This document shows, piece after piece, positions 1 to 6,657 of a DNA stretch of 9,403 bases. The DNA comes from CAYJHC01 sp964370075 (GTDB lineage Bacteria > Bacillota > Clostridia > Peptostreptococcales > Anaerovoracaceae): NCBI GenBank assembly GCA_964370075.1, contig CAYJHC010000076.1, positions 1 to 9,403 on the forward strand, given 5' to 3'. Under the pieces are notes generated by a model. That model searched no databases. It was not told the DNA's origin and was given only the letters and a program-made list of their open reading frames with translations. Every line of letters begins with the position of its first letter. Positions within the stretch are counted from its first letter, which is position 1. Both the position numbers and the translations under genes were made by a program.

Positions 1-326
1 CAAGCTGGTACACTGCTTAGTTTTGATTTAACCGACGAGCCAGTAACCACAATCTGTCCATCAATAGGTATTATTTCTTCCCATGAAATTCCTTTTATTT
101 GTTGAAATAATTCTTCAAACTCCAAGGCTTTAAATTCACCCAATTTCAAAAGGACTCTATCAGCACATCTTAACCAAAGGTTGCTTTTTACAATTGCTCT
201 CTCATCACCTTCAAAAGTAACTTTACCATCTTCTGTTTTAACCACCTTATATCCTAAGTCTTCAACTTCTCGCCTTACCACTGCCTCAAGTCCAAATGTT
301 GCAGTTGCTATCAAATTATTTCTCAT
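1..326 (-). CDS. THUMP-domain class I SAM-dependent rRNA methyltransferase, N-terminal part
   Basis: This is the first 108 codons of a gene running off the left edge. The start is the ATG at 324-326, preceded by AAGGGGA at a usable distance. The product opens MRNNLIATATFGLEAVVRRE and continues to a segment with VKSKLSSVPA. That opening, and the 'KSKLSSVPA' stretch after a THUMP-like region, match the family of B. subtilis YpsC and the N-terminal half of E. coli RlmL, which make N2-methylguanine in 23S rRNA. The methyltransferase domain itself lies outside the window, so activity cannot be judged. A perfect -10 (TATAAT on the minus strand, 380-385) lies upstream, but I see no convincing -35. 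The gene is divergent from the threonine aldolase gene and is probably an unrelated housekeeping neighbour. Confidence 0.8.
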   Translation of the reverse strand, partial: MRNNLIATATFGLEAVVRREVEDLGYKVVKTEDGKVTFEGDERAIVKSNLWLRCADRVLLKLGEFKALEFEELFQQIKGISWEEIIPIDGQIVVTGSSVKSKLSSVPA

Positions 327-340
327 TTTTTCCCCTTTTA

Positions 341-349
341 TGTTATAAT
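341..349 (+). promoter_or_regulatory. possible extended -10 promoter for the threonine aldolase operon
   Basis: TGTTATAAT reads as an extended -10 (TG-N-TATAAT) on the plus strand. No good -35 is visible. Transcription would begin near 356 and give a leader of about 150 bases before the start at 508. The 181-base divergent spacer 327-507 also holds an isolated TTGACA (400-405) with no matching -10, nested inverted repeats and an 18-bp palindrome. The real promoter is therefore uncertain. Confidence 0.3.
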
Positions 350-449
350 TACTAGTGCATTATGTCCCAAAACACTACGATTATATTAAAATAAATTTAT
401 TGACATATTCTTGTAATAGTGTTTCCACTTATATCACTTGGGACCCTTT

Positions 450-467
450 GTTAAGTTCTAACTTAAC
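450..467. repeat. 18-bp palindrome, candidate operator
   Basis: GTTAAGTT, a two-base centre CT, then AACTTAAC form a perfect 8+8 inverted repeat about 40 bp before the threonine aldolase start. A two-base centre is too tight for an RNA loop at full length, so a DNA-binding-protein site is the simpler reading. It shares TTA-x-GTT half-site character with DtxR-type operators, but the spacing between half-sites is shorter than the classic DtxR box. Confidence 0.55.
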
Positions 468-507
468 TTATAAATCTATTATACCAAAAAGAAAGGCGGA
501 TTAATAT

Positions 508-1536
508 ATGATATGCTTTAGAAATGACTATAGTATCGGTTGTCACCCTAGAATGTTGCAAGCCTTAACCGAAAGCAACATGGTTCACTGTGATGGCTAT
601 GGAGAAGATCAGTTCTGCCATAACGCCTCAGAGTTAATAAAGAAAACCATTGGCAATAATAAAGTAGATGTTCATTTCATTCCAATTGGTACACAATGCA
701 ATGTAATTGGTCTCTCTTCTTTTATAAGACCATTTCATGCAATCATTTCACCAAGCACTTCCCACGTCCAAGTTCATGAAACCGGAGCAATTGAAGCTTC
801 TGGCCATAAAATATATTTAACCGAATCTAATGATGGCAAGCTATATCCAGACGATATTATTAAGATAATGGAAAAACACGAAGATGAACACATGGCTATG
901 CCAAAACTAGTTTCAATTGCTTTTCCAACTGAAATAGGAACTATTTATTCTAAGGAAGAAATAAAAAACATTCGTAAAGTTTGTGATAAATACAACCTTC
1001 TCTTTTATATTGATGGAGCAAGAATGGCTCAAGGCCTAGCCTCTAGCAAAAATGATTTAGACCTAAACTTTATTAGTGAGCATGTCGATGCTTTCTATAT
1101 AGGCGGTACAAAAAATGGAGCGATGATGGGGGAAGCCTTTGTAATTTGCAACCCTGCTTTAACTGAAGACTTTAGATATTTAATAAAAATGCGAGGGGCT
1201 TTACTTGCAAAGGGGAGGCTTATGGGAGTTCAGTTTGAAGAATTCTTTAAAGATGGCTTATACTTTGAATTAGGAAAGCAAGCTACTGAAATGGGAGAAC
1301 TATTAACCAAAGAACTTAAAGATTTGAATCTAGAGTTTTTAGTCGACTCCCCCACCAACCAAGTGTTCCCTATATTGCCTTTACCTGTAATTGAAGAATT
1401 AGAAAAAGACTTTTTCTTCTATAGGTGGTCTAAGGAGGGAGATGATAAATGGTCTGTCAGATTCGTAACCTCTTGGGCAACTAAGAAAGATGAAGTTCTT
1501 GCCCTAGTGTCTGCATTAAAAAAACTAATGACCTAA
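508..1536 (+). CDS. threonine aldolase-family PLP-dependent lyase
   Basis: The 342-residue product belongs to the fold-type I PLP beta-eliminating lyase/threonine aldolase family (GLY1/LtaE-like), which cleaves L-threonine or L-allo-threonine to glycine and acetaldehyde in the cytoplasm. The N-terminal FRNDYSIGCHPRML fits the family's opening. FYIDGARMAQ carries the aspartate expected to contact the PLP ring nitrogen (D169) and the following arginine (R172). YIGGTKNGAMMGEA carries the expected Schiff-base lysine (K202). The length is normal for the family and no key residue is missing. The start at 508 follows GAAAGGCGGA by about seven bases. The cyclodeaminase-like gene starts 106 bp downstream on the same strand with no terminator between, so the two are probably co-transcribed. 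The exact substrate (threonine, allo-threonine, phenylserine or another beta-hydroxy amino acid) cannot be read from sequence. Confidence 0.88.
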   Translation: MICFRNDYSIGCHPRMLQALTESNMVHCDGYGEDQFCHNASELIKKTIGNNKVDVHFIPIGTQCNVIGLSSFIRPFHAIISPSTSHVQVHETGAIEASGHKIYLTESNDGKLYPDDIIKIMEKHEDEHMAMPKLVSIAFPTEIGTIYSKEEIKNIRKVCDKYNLLFYIDGARMAQGLASSKNDLDLNFISEHVDAFYIGGTKNGAMMGEAFVICNPALTEDFRYLIKMRGALLAKGRLMGVQFEEFFKDGLYFELGKQATEMGELLTKELKDLNLEFLVDSPTNQVFPILPLPVIEELEKDFFFYRWSKEGDDKWSVRFVTSWATKKDEVLALVSALKKLMT

Positions 1537-1642
1537 TGTAAAGTAGCAGATAGTGTAAAGAGTTCACGCATTTCAATAACATATCAGCGATTATATACAA
1601 GTAAAATTAACATTGTATTAATACTAAGAAAGGTAAAAAACT

Positions 1643-2743
1643 ATGACTTTTACTCCAAATAAATACATTCAACCAGATTTTTCTCAGCAAAAGTTTATTG
1701 ATTCCCCGAATGCTAAACTGGTAACATCTCTTTGTGATAAGGCGGCTCCAGAAAATTTTCACGGGACCTCCATTTATCCTGAATACTTTAAAATTGGAGG
1801 GGAATGGATATTTGCGGAAGAGTCTCGAATGGACTGTGTCCCTGTCATAAGAAATGGAAAGCTTAAAATAGTTGAGCTTAGAAATATCCTTGCTGGTGAT
1901 CAGTGCATTGTTGGAAGAACAGAGAATGCTGAAGAGGGTATATATGTTCATTCTGATTGTTTTGAAAAAGAAGAAGCAGATAAAGACAGTGCATTTTCTT
2001 TTAGGCAAAGTAGAAGCCGGGAAACTGCCTTTTCCTATGACTATGATCAATTATGCAAGCTGCTACAACACGAAAAAGAAAATGGCGGTTATGTTGTATG
2101 GATATTAGGGCCAGCATGTTCATTTGATGGGAAAGCAAGAGAAGGCCTATCTAGAATATTTGAGAATGGCTACTGCAATGCTGTATTAGCTGGAAATGCT
2201 TTAGCTACTCATGATTTAGAAGCCTCCTTATTAGGAACTGCTTTAGGCCAAGATATACACACTCAAAGGCCTCACTTTAACGGGCACTATAATCACTTGG
2301 ATACAATTAACAAGATTAACACATATGGTTCTATACCAAAATTTATTGAAGGCGAAAACATTAACGACGGAGTAATGTTCACCTGCGTCAAAAATAATAT
2401 ACCATTTATATTAAATGGTTCAATTAGAGACGATGGCCCTTTGCCTGAGGTTTATGAGCATACTTATATAGGTCAAGATGCTATTCGTTCTCATATTAAA
2501 AAAGCTACTACAGTTATTGGCCTGGCAACTGTACTTCATACTATAGCCGCAGGAAATATGACACCAACATATAGACAACTAGAAGACGGAACAATTAGGC
2601 CAATTTTCTTCTATACTGTAGATACTTCGGAGTTTGCCGTAAATAAGTTAGGAGATAGAGGAAGTCTTGCTGCAAAAGGAATAGTTTCAAACGTTCAGGA
2701 TTTTACATTCAACCTTCTAAGAGGATTATCCTTAGAAAAATAG
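1643..2743 (+). CDS. LOR/SDH-domain protein, probable ornithine cyclodeaminase (TIGR00300-like)
   Basis: The 366-residue protein matches the TIGR00300 / LOR-SDH family, which includes the archaeal-type ornithine cyclodeaminase and the C-terminal half of cyanobacterial AgrE/ArgZ. That enzyme type converts ornithine to proline and ammonia with bound NAD. Family signatures are all present in order: ILGPACSFDG (about 154-163), VLAGNALATHDLEA (181-194), CVKNNIPFILNGSIRDDGPL (248-267), LHTIAAGNMTP (298-308) and VNKLGDRGS (333-341). It lacks an arginine dihydrolase domain, so it would need ornithine from elsewhere; the arginase in this window could supply it. It is unrelated to the mu-crystallin-type ornithine cyclodeaminase. 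The start follows AAAGG at 1629-1633. It lies downstream of the lyase gene and ends before a bidirectional terminator. The family call is firm; the reaction is inferred from characterised relatives. Confidence 0.8.
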   Translation: MTFTPNKYIQPDFSQQKFIDSPNAKLVTSLCDKAAPENFHGTSIYPEYFKIGGEWIFAEESRMDCVPVIRNGKLKIVELRNILAGDQCIVGRTENAEEGIYVHSDCFEKEEADKDSAFSFRQSRSRETAFSYDYDQLCKLLQHEKENGGYVVWILGPACSFDGKAREGLSRIFENGYCNAVLAGNALATHDLEASLLGTALGQDIHTQRPHFNGHYNHLDTINKINTYGSIPKFIEGENINDGVMFTCVKNNIPFILNGSIRDDGPLPEVYEHTYIGQDAIRSHIKKATTVIGLATVLHTIAAGNMTPTYRQLEDGTIRPIFFYTVDTSEFAVNKLGDRGSLAAKGIVSNVQDFTFNLLRGLSLEK

Positions 2744-2798
2744 AACTTTTCCTCAAGGTGTAATACCCATAACACATAATATATAATTACTAAAAAAT

Positions 2799-2831
2799 AG
2801 CCCTGAGAACCTTCTACTTGTTCTTAGGGCT
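2799..2831. terminator. bidirectional intrinsic terminator between convergent genes
   Basis: AGCCCTGAGAAC (2799-2810) pairs with GTTCTTAGGGCT (2820-2831), twelve pairs with one G-T wobble, around a 9-base loop. T-rich sequence follows on the plus strand and an A-run precedes it (T-run on the minus strand). It lies between the ends of the cyclodeaminase-like gene and the HutD-like gene and can serve both. Confidence 0.85.
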
Positions 2832-2848
2832 TTATTACTTTTCAACTA

Positions 2849-4066
2849 TTAATCATACTTTTGCTTTCCTGCATTTTTATACTTACGAAGAATTTTTTCT
2901 GTTCTATTTTCCTCAACTTCTCCAGCCCCAAAGTCTGGTATTTCATCTTCACTAAGACTATTTGCATATCTAATATGCTTCCACAGAGGCTTAGGCAAAA
3001 AAAGATAGTAAGTCATAGGATTAATAAATGCAACAAAGGCTATTGCCCAAATGATTACTGCCCACAAATATGATTTTGTGCCTCCCAGTATAGTTCCAAT
3101 CGTTAGTCCAATTATTATGGTTACTATACCTATAAAAAATGGTAAGAACGAATTCCTTACTAACCCTATCTTCTTTTTCAAAAGATTCGAGTAAAGAACA
3201 TTTTGCTTCTTTACTCTAACTACACCTTTTCCTCGAATAAACAAATTTGAAATGCTAAGTACAAATTTGTATTTCCCTATAAACCCTGGTTTTATAGGAC
3301 TCTTGCTTTCATCATAAAGGGCTAGCGCCTGCTGCTCCTGATCCCTCCGAGCAGGTTTAACTTGTTCTTCTCTTTCAGTACTTTCTTCTTTTTTTTCTTT
3401 TACTATTTGAATTCTTTCTTCTTCTTTATACTCTTCTTCATCATAATCGTAAAAAACTTCGCTCATAATAAAGATTCCATTACCCAAGAGAATTATTTCT
3501 ACTTCTTCATACTTAGAGTAATTTAATACAAGCTGTGCTCCTTTTTCTAGTGGAACTCTCTTTCCTTCAATAACAACTATAGCAAAACCACCACTACAGT
3601 ATAATAGAAACGAGCCATGGGTGTACTCCTTCCCATCTTCAGCCGATTCCTTTGTCTTTGTGTCACCTAAATTCAGTGTGTATTTTTCTTTTAGTTCAAA
3701 AATATTTACATCTGCAGTACTTCCTTTTTTTGTAGTAAGAATAAACCCTTTTAAAAACCCAAAGCTCTCCGTTTTTGTTGCACCATCAAATTGGCTTTGG
3801 GCATATCTACCTAATCTTTCTGCCCGCTCCTCTCCTACAGATAAAATAATATTCCCATCTAAAACAACTAAATTTCGCAAATGGTTTTCAAAAGTAGAAA
3901 ACTTTCTACCTTTTAAAGCTCTCTCTCCGTTTTCTTCTGAATCTTCACAGACACTGGACATCCAAATAAATTTTCTAGCTTCAATTACAGCCCCTTCAGG
4001 AAATATCCCCAATTGATGAGATTTTCCACCGTTCAAATTTTCTTCATGGTATAATTGATATTCCAT
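2849..4066 (-). CDS. HutD/Ves-like cupin-type domain fused to a two-helix membrane anchor (function unknown)
   Basis: This 405-residue protein is not one I can name. Its first ~200 residues resemble the HutD/Ves beta-barrel family by eye. NGG at 12-14 is followed by IFPEGA, then RKFIWMSSV, KFSTF (55-59), LVVLDG (66-71), QFDG (92-95) and GFILTTKKG (107-115). In HutD proteins the same order runs NGGG, YPPGA, WR-S-A, FS-FPG, LLEG, FDGD and DFNVMTRRG. A second beta-rich stretch, GSFLLYCSGGFAIVVIEG (151-168), would be the second cupin lobe. Residues 205-245 are an extremely acidic-then-basic linker rich in E and K. Two hydrophobic helices follow at about 307-328 and 333-356, then a charged tail to 405. 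The start at 4066 follows GGAG at suitable spacing. It lies 56 bp after the lipoprotein gene and is the last gene of the unit. HutD homologues are linked to histidine utilisation, but no hut gene is visible here. Confidence 0.7.
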   Translation of the reverse strand: MEYQLYHEENLNGGKSHQLGIFPEGAVIEARKFIWMSSVCEDSEENGERALKGRKFSTFENHLRNLVVLDGNIILSVGEERAERLGRYAQSQFDGATKTESFGFLKGFILTTKKGSTADVNIFELKEKYTLNLGDTKTKESAEDGKEYTHGSFLLYCSGGFAIVVIEGKRVPLEKGAQLVLNYSKYEEVEIILLGNGIFIMSEVFYDYDEEEYKEEERIQIVKEKKEESTEREEQVKPARRDQEQQALALYDESKSPIKPGFIGKYKFVLSISNLFIRGKGVVRVKKQNVLYSNLLKKKIGLVRNSFLPFFIGIVTIIIGLTIGTILGGTKSYLWAVIIWAIAFVAFINPMTYYLFLPKPLWKHIRYANSLSEDEIPDFGAGEVEENRTEKILRKYKNAGKQKYD

Positions 4067-4122
4067 AAATCATCTCCATTGTGATTTCTACTACAAAGTA
4101 TTTCAATTTCTATTTTAAGGTC

Positions 4123-4641
4123 CTATCCTTGTGACTTAATAATTTTACGTGCCATTTCAACTGCTTTTTCGTCCAAGCCTTGACCCTCTGTATACAAGGT
4201 ATATGCTACCTCATCATGATACCAGTTGACCACATTTACAAAGTTAGAATTCACCATCAAAGTATATGTAGTTTCTCCTTCCAGCCCACTTTCCTCAACT
4301 ACAAAGGCATCTTTAACCCCATTTACTTCTTCATATAAATTCTTCGCCTCCACAGAACCTTCTACTAGACAGATATATTTAACATCCTCCTCTTCAAAAG
4401 TTATTTCTCCATATTTTTCATTCAAGATAAAATATTTTGGGTCATTAAGATCTGATGGCATAGTTATCACAATATCTAAATCTTCTCCAAGTTTACCAAT
4501 ATTTACAATCTCTACTTTATTGCTTTCTTCCTCCTCTACTTCGGCTTGGCAGCCAGTAAATATAGTCATTCCCAACAATAAAGTAATAAATGTAGTAATT
4601 ATTATTAACTTTCTAGTAATATTCATTCTAGTAATATTCAT
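4123..4641 (-). CDS. small secreted lipoprotein, function unknown
   Basis: The 172-residue product has a basic N-terminus, a hydrophobic segment (about 11-28) and a lipobox-like IFTGC with the lipidation cysteine at C31. An acidic stretch (EVEEEES) follows. The mature part ends in VNWYHDEVAYTLYTEGQGLD and a terminal helix. That layout (W, short gap, aromatic-rich strand, G-L-[DS], helix with M or I-A) recalls the C-terminus of DUF4367-type lipoproteins, but this is only a visual resemblance. AAAGGA lies six bases before the first ATG (4641), whereas the second ATG (4626), created by a 15-bp duplication, has no such site, so the first start is preferred. It sits 33 bp after the Hrb-like gene and 56 bp before the HutD-like gene, consistent with one operon acting partly at the membrane. 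Confidence 0.72.
   Translation of the reverse strand: MNITRMNITRKLIIITTFITLLLGMTIFTGCQAEVEEEESNKVEIVNIGKLGEDLDIVITMPSDLNDPKYFILNEKYGEITFEEEDVKYICLVEGSVEAKNLYEEVNGVKDAFVVEESGLEGETTYTLMVNSNFVNVVNWYHDEVAYTLYTEGQGLDEKAVEMARKIIKSQG
4612..4641 (-). repeat. perfect 15-bp tandem duplication covering the start codon
   Basis: Positions 4627-4641 and 4612-4626 are identical. Read on the minus strand, each copy is ATGAATATTACTAGA. The match extends three bases further, so the repeated tract is 4611-4643. It encodes MNITRMNITR at the lipoprotein's N-terminus and keeps the frame. Confidence 0.95.
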
Positions 4642-4674
4642 TCAAATTCCTTTCTGGTTCAAAATAATATGCAA

Positions 4675-5277
4675 TTATGCTTTCTCAAAATCAGAAGCTC
4701 CGTGCTTACATATAGGGCAAATAAAATCATTAGGTAGGTTTTCATCTTCATGAATGTAATTACAGATTTTACATCTCCATCCACCACTGGATTTAGGTGC
4801 CGCCTTAGGTTTAATATTTTCATGGTAGTACGCATATGTAAGTGAAGGTTTTTTACTCAATACCTCTCCATCAATCATCTCAATCTTAAATACTGTATGA
4901 GAACCAAAGTCTTGGCTACCAATAACTTTAGCTGAAATATATGAATTAGTATGCTGAGTTAAATATATAATCCCATTTTTACTTCTTTTATTATTTTCAA
5001 ACCCTTCAAATTTATTTACGTCTCTTCCACTTTGAAATCCAAATCTCTTAAACACATCCATTTGACAATCTGTATCTAATATGGAAATATTGACTTCTTT
5101 TGTTTCCATAATTTCATCATGGGTATAGTTTGATTTGTTTACTGAAATTACTCCAACTAAAGGGTTATCACAAATCTGCATCAATGTGTTGATTATGCAG
5201 CCATTATCCTTTTCTCCTTTTTTTGTTGTAATTACATATAATCCGTAGCTTATGTTAAATATTGCTGTTTTGTCCAT
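4675..5277 (-). CDS. hrb: high molecular weight rubredoxin-like flavin reductase-rubredoxin fusion
   Basis: The 200-residue protein has an N-terminal FMN-binding split-barrel flavin reductase domain (about 1-150) with NISYGLYVITT, DNGCIINTLMQ, NKSNYTHDEIM and FGFQSGRDVNKF. Its C-terminal domain is a short rubredoxin-like module with a Cys4 iron site: C169, C172 (CKIC) and C187, C190 (CPIC). This is the architecture of Moorella Hrb, which passes electrons from NAD(P)H to the flavodiiron protein FprA for O2 or NO reduction. The rubredoxin part (~34 residues) is shorter than free rubredoxin (~52) and resembles the rubrerythrin tail. The start at 5277 is chosen because AAAGGAG (5284-5290) precedes it by six bases. 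A longer frame to 5370 would begin next to the predicted -10 and is unlikely to be translated. No fprA is visible in the window. Confidence 0.85.
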   Translation of the reverse strand: MDKTAIFNISYGLYVITTKKGEKDNGCIINTLMQICDNPLVGVISVNKSNYTHDEIMETKEVNISILDTDCQMDVFKRFGFQSGRDVNKFEGFENNKRSKNGIIYLTQHTNSYISAKVIGSQDFGSHTVFKIEMIDGEVLSKKPSLTYAYYHENIKPKAAPKSSGGWRCKICNYIHEDENLPNDFICPICKHGASDFEKA

Positions 5278-5359
5278 TTCACTCTCCTTTTTTAATTTAC
5301 TATAACCATATAAACTATATACCTCTATAATCCATTGCATATTCGGTTTACTAAAGGTT

Positions 5360-5388
5360 ATTTTAAACAAAGTGTTATTGATTGTCTA
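5360..5388 (-). promoter_or_regulatory. sigma-A-type promoter for the hrb-like operon
   Basis: On the minus strand, TAGACA (5383-5388, five of six) and TAAAAT (5360-5365, five of six) are separated by exactly 17 bases. Transcription would start near 5352, about 75 bases before the ATG at 5277. This supports the downstream start choice. Confidence 0.6.
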
Positions 5389-5509
5389 AATCACTTATTG
5401 AACTTTCAAATTTTTATTACATAACTAGTGATTACTCCTCTTTGATCACTGATTATTAGCTACATTATTTTATTACAAAACCTGTTATATTGTAGCCACT
5501 TATGCTAAC

Positions 5510-6412
5510 TTATATTAGCCATTCTCCCAGTAGAGAACCTGCCAATGCTACCGCGGCTTCTGCAGTCTTGTTTTCATCATCTAATAGAGGATTTACCTCT
5601 ACAAACTCCACGCTTACTAGTTTTCCTGATGTTGCAATGGTTTCTAATGCGTAGTGAGTTTCTCTATACTGCATACCCCCTGGTACTTTTGTTCCAGTTC
5701 CTGGTGCACATTCTGGGTCCATAGCATCCATATCAAAGCTAACATGTATTCCATCAGTTCCATCTCCAGCAATAGCAATTGCTCTTTGCATTACTTCTTT
5801 AATACCTAAATCATCTATCTCATGCATAGTAAATGTAGCTATTCCTTGTGCCTTCATCATTTCTCTTTCGCCTTTATCTAAGTCTCTTGAGCCTACATAA
5901 ACTATCTTGCTTTTATCTAAAAACTTTCCTTTACCAATGTCCTGTAAACCACCAACTTCCATTCCAGTTAAGGCTGCAATTGGCATTCCATGTATATTTC
6001 CACTTGGTGAAATCTCAGGAGTATTAATATCTCCATGGGCATCAAACCAAATTACTCCTAAATTAGGTACTTTTTGCATAACTCCAAAAATTGTTCCAAC
6101 TGCGATTGAATGATCTCCTCCAATTACTATTGGAAACTCATTTCTACCCATAGCTTCTTCTACTACATTACATAGTTCTTTATTAACTCTAGAAATTTCA
6201 TTAAGATTTTTTAAGTTAGAACCTTCCTCAGTTTTTGCCTCTTTTTTGTTAACTTTTATATCGTCTAAATCATTTACTTCAAAACCAATTCCTTCAAGTC
6301 TCTCCACCATGCCAGCAATTCTAATTGCCTCAGGGCCCAAATTTGCTCCATCTTTGCTCGCACCTAAATCTAAGGGAACTCCAATTAAAGCTACTTTATT
6401 TTGTTTAATCAT
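5510..6412 (-). CDS. rocF: arginase
   Basis: The 300-residue product is a canonical-length arginase of the ureohydrolase family, hydrolysing L-arginine to L-ornithine and urea in the cytoplasm with two Mn2+ ions. The metal ligands are all visible: H101 (IGGDHS), D124/H126/D128 (WFDAHGD) and D227/D229 (SFDMDAMDP). INTPEISPSGNIHGMP (129-144) matches arginase's substrate loop (S-G-N-x-H-G) rather than agmatinase, and EVNP carries the conserved glutamate (E272). The start at 6412 is chosen because AGGAGG (6419-6424) sits six bases upstream. The ATG six bases earlier (6418) abuts that site, and a longer frame to 6472 has no evident site. The gene is divergent from the DtxR-like regulator. Its product ornithine is the substrate expected for the LOR/SDH protein. 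No clear intrinsic terminator follows; a 6-bp inverted repeat at 5427-5450 lacks a T-run. Confidence 0.92.
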   Translation of the reverse strand: MIKQNKVALIGVPLDLGASKDGANLGPEAIRIAGMVERLEGIGFEVNDLDDIKVNKKEAKTEEGSNLKNLNEISRVNKELCNVVEEAMGRNEFPIVIGGDHSIAVGTIFGVMQKVPNLGVIWFDAHGDINTPEISPSGNIHGMPIAALTGMEVGGLQDIGKGKFLDKSKIVYVGSRDLDKGEREMMKAQGIATFTMHEIDDLGIKEVMQRAIAIAGDGTDGIHVSFDMDAMDPECAPGTGTKVPGGMQYRETHYALETIATSGKLVSVEFVEVNPLLDDENKTAEAAVALAGSLLGEWLI

Positions 6413-6437
6413 ATCCATCCTCCTAATTTTGTATTTA

Positions 6438-6468
6438 TATTTTCCACTCTTAACATTAGTGAAAAATA
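6438..6468 (-). promoter_or_regulatory. hairpin in the arginase leader
   Basis: Arms 6438-6448 and 6458-6468 are complementary over 11 positions with one G-T wobble, around a 9-base loop. The plus-strand cores are TTTTCCACT and AGTGAAAAA. It lies in the predicted 5' untranslated region, about 14 bases before the AGGAGG site. It could be a transcript-stability or translation-control hairpin, or an operator. It has no following T-run, so it is not a terminator. Confidence 0.45.
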
Positions 6469-6511
6469 ACATCCTGAATTATTCTTATTTTTATAATAAT
6501 ATCCATCTAAA

Positions 6512-6539
6512 ATTATATACTTATTGGGAATTTTGTCAA
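6512..6539 (-). promoter_or_regulatory. consensus sigma-A-type promoter of arginase
   Basis: Minus-strand TTGACA (6534-6539) and TATAAT (6512-6517) are both perfect, with a 16-base spacer. The predicted start near 6505 gives a leader of about 93 bases. The strength suggests high expression or control by a repressor. Confidence 0.8.
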
Positions 6540-6567
6540 ATCTGATACTTTTTCACATTTATTCTTT

Positions 6568-6584
6568 GAATACTCTTTGTATTC
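6568..6584. repeat. 17-bp inverted repeat between divergent promoters
   Basis: GAATAC, a five-base centre TCTTT, then GTATTC form a perfect 6+6 inverted repeat. It sits between the arginase -35 (6534-6539) and the dtxR-like -35 (6597-6602), a natural place for an operator controlling both. TGAAT/ATTC resembles ArgR half-sites, but the centre is too long for a normal ARG box. Confidence 0.45.
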
Positions 6585-6596
6585 GTTTACTTTTGA

Positions 6597-6625
6597 TTGA
6601 CTGTATTGAATAAATAATCTATACT
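6597..6625 (+). promoter_or_regulatory. sigma-A-type promoter of the dtxR-like gene
   Basis: TTGACT (6597-6602) and TATACT (6620-6625), each five of six, are separated by exactly 17 bases. Transcription from about 6632 gives a leader of roughly 157 bases. That leader holds the AACTTAAC half-site (6644-6651), a 12-bp direct repeat, a TAGTG-AAAA-CACT hairpin (6701-6713) and a distant TTCCGA/TCGGAA pair (6713-6718 with 6754-6759). Confidence 0.6.
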
Positions 6626-6657
6626 TTATGTATCTAATATTTTAACTTAACTAATAT

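Noticed and set aside
1537..1642. Separate promoter for the cyclodeaminase-like gene
   Set aside because: A GTATTAATAC palindrome (1615-1624) looks partly like a -10, but no -35 stands at a suitable distance.
1607..2050. 147-codon open frame on the minus strand inside the cyclodeaminase-like gene
   Set aside because: It is antisense to a gene with clear family motifs and shows no domain of its own.
4226..4753. 175-codon open frame on the plus strand opposite the lipoprotein
   Set aside because: The product is a serine/threonine-rich string with no recognisable motif. It runs antisense across the lipoprotein gene and into the Hrb-like gene, both well supported.
5427..5450. Inverted repeat AGTGAT / ATCACT as terminator of arginase
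   Set aside because: The stem is only six AT-rich pairs with a 12-base loop, and no T-run follows on the minus strand.
6413..6472. Longer N-terminus for arginase (20 extra residues)
   Set aside because: AGGAGG sits six bases before 6412. The extra segment is lysine-rich, unlike arginases, and falls in the leader with its hairpin.
6604..6623. ArgR (ARG box) operators in the arginase-dtxR spacer
   Set aside because: TTGAATAAATAATC and TGAATTATTC hold one good half-site each, but the second half and spacing do not fit an ARG box.
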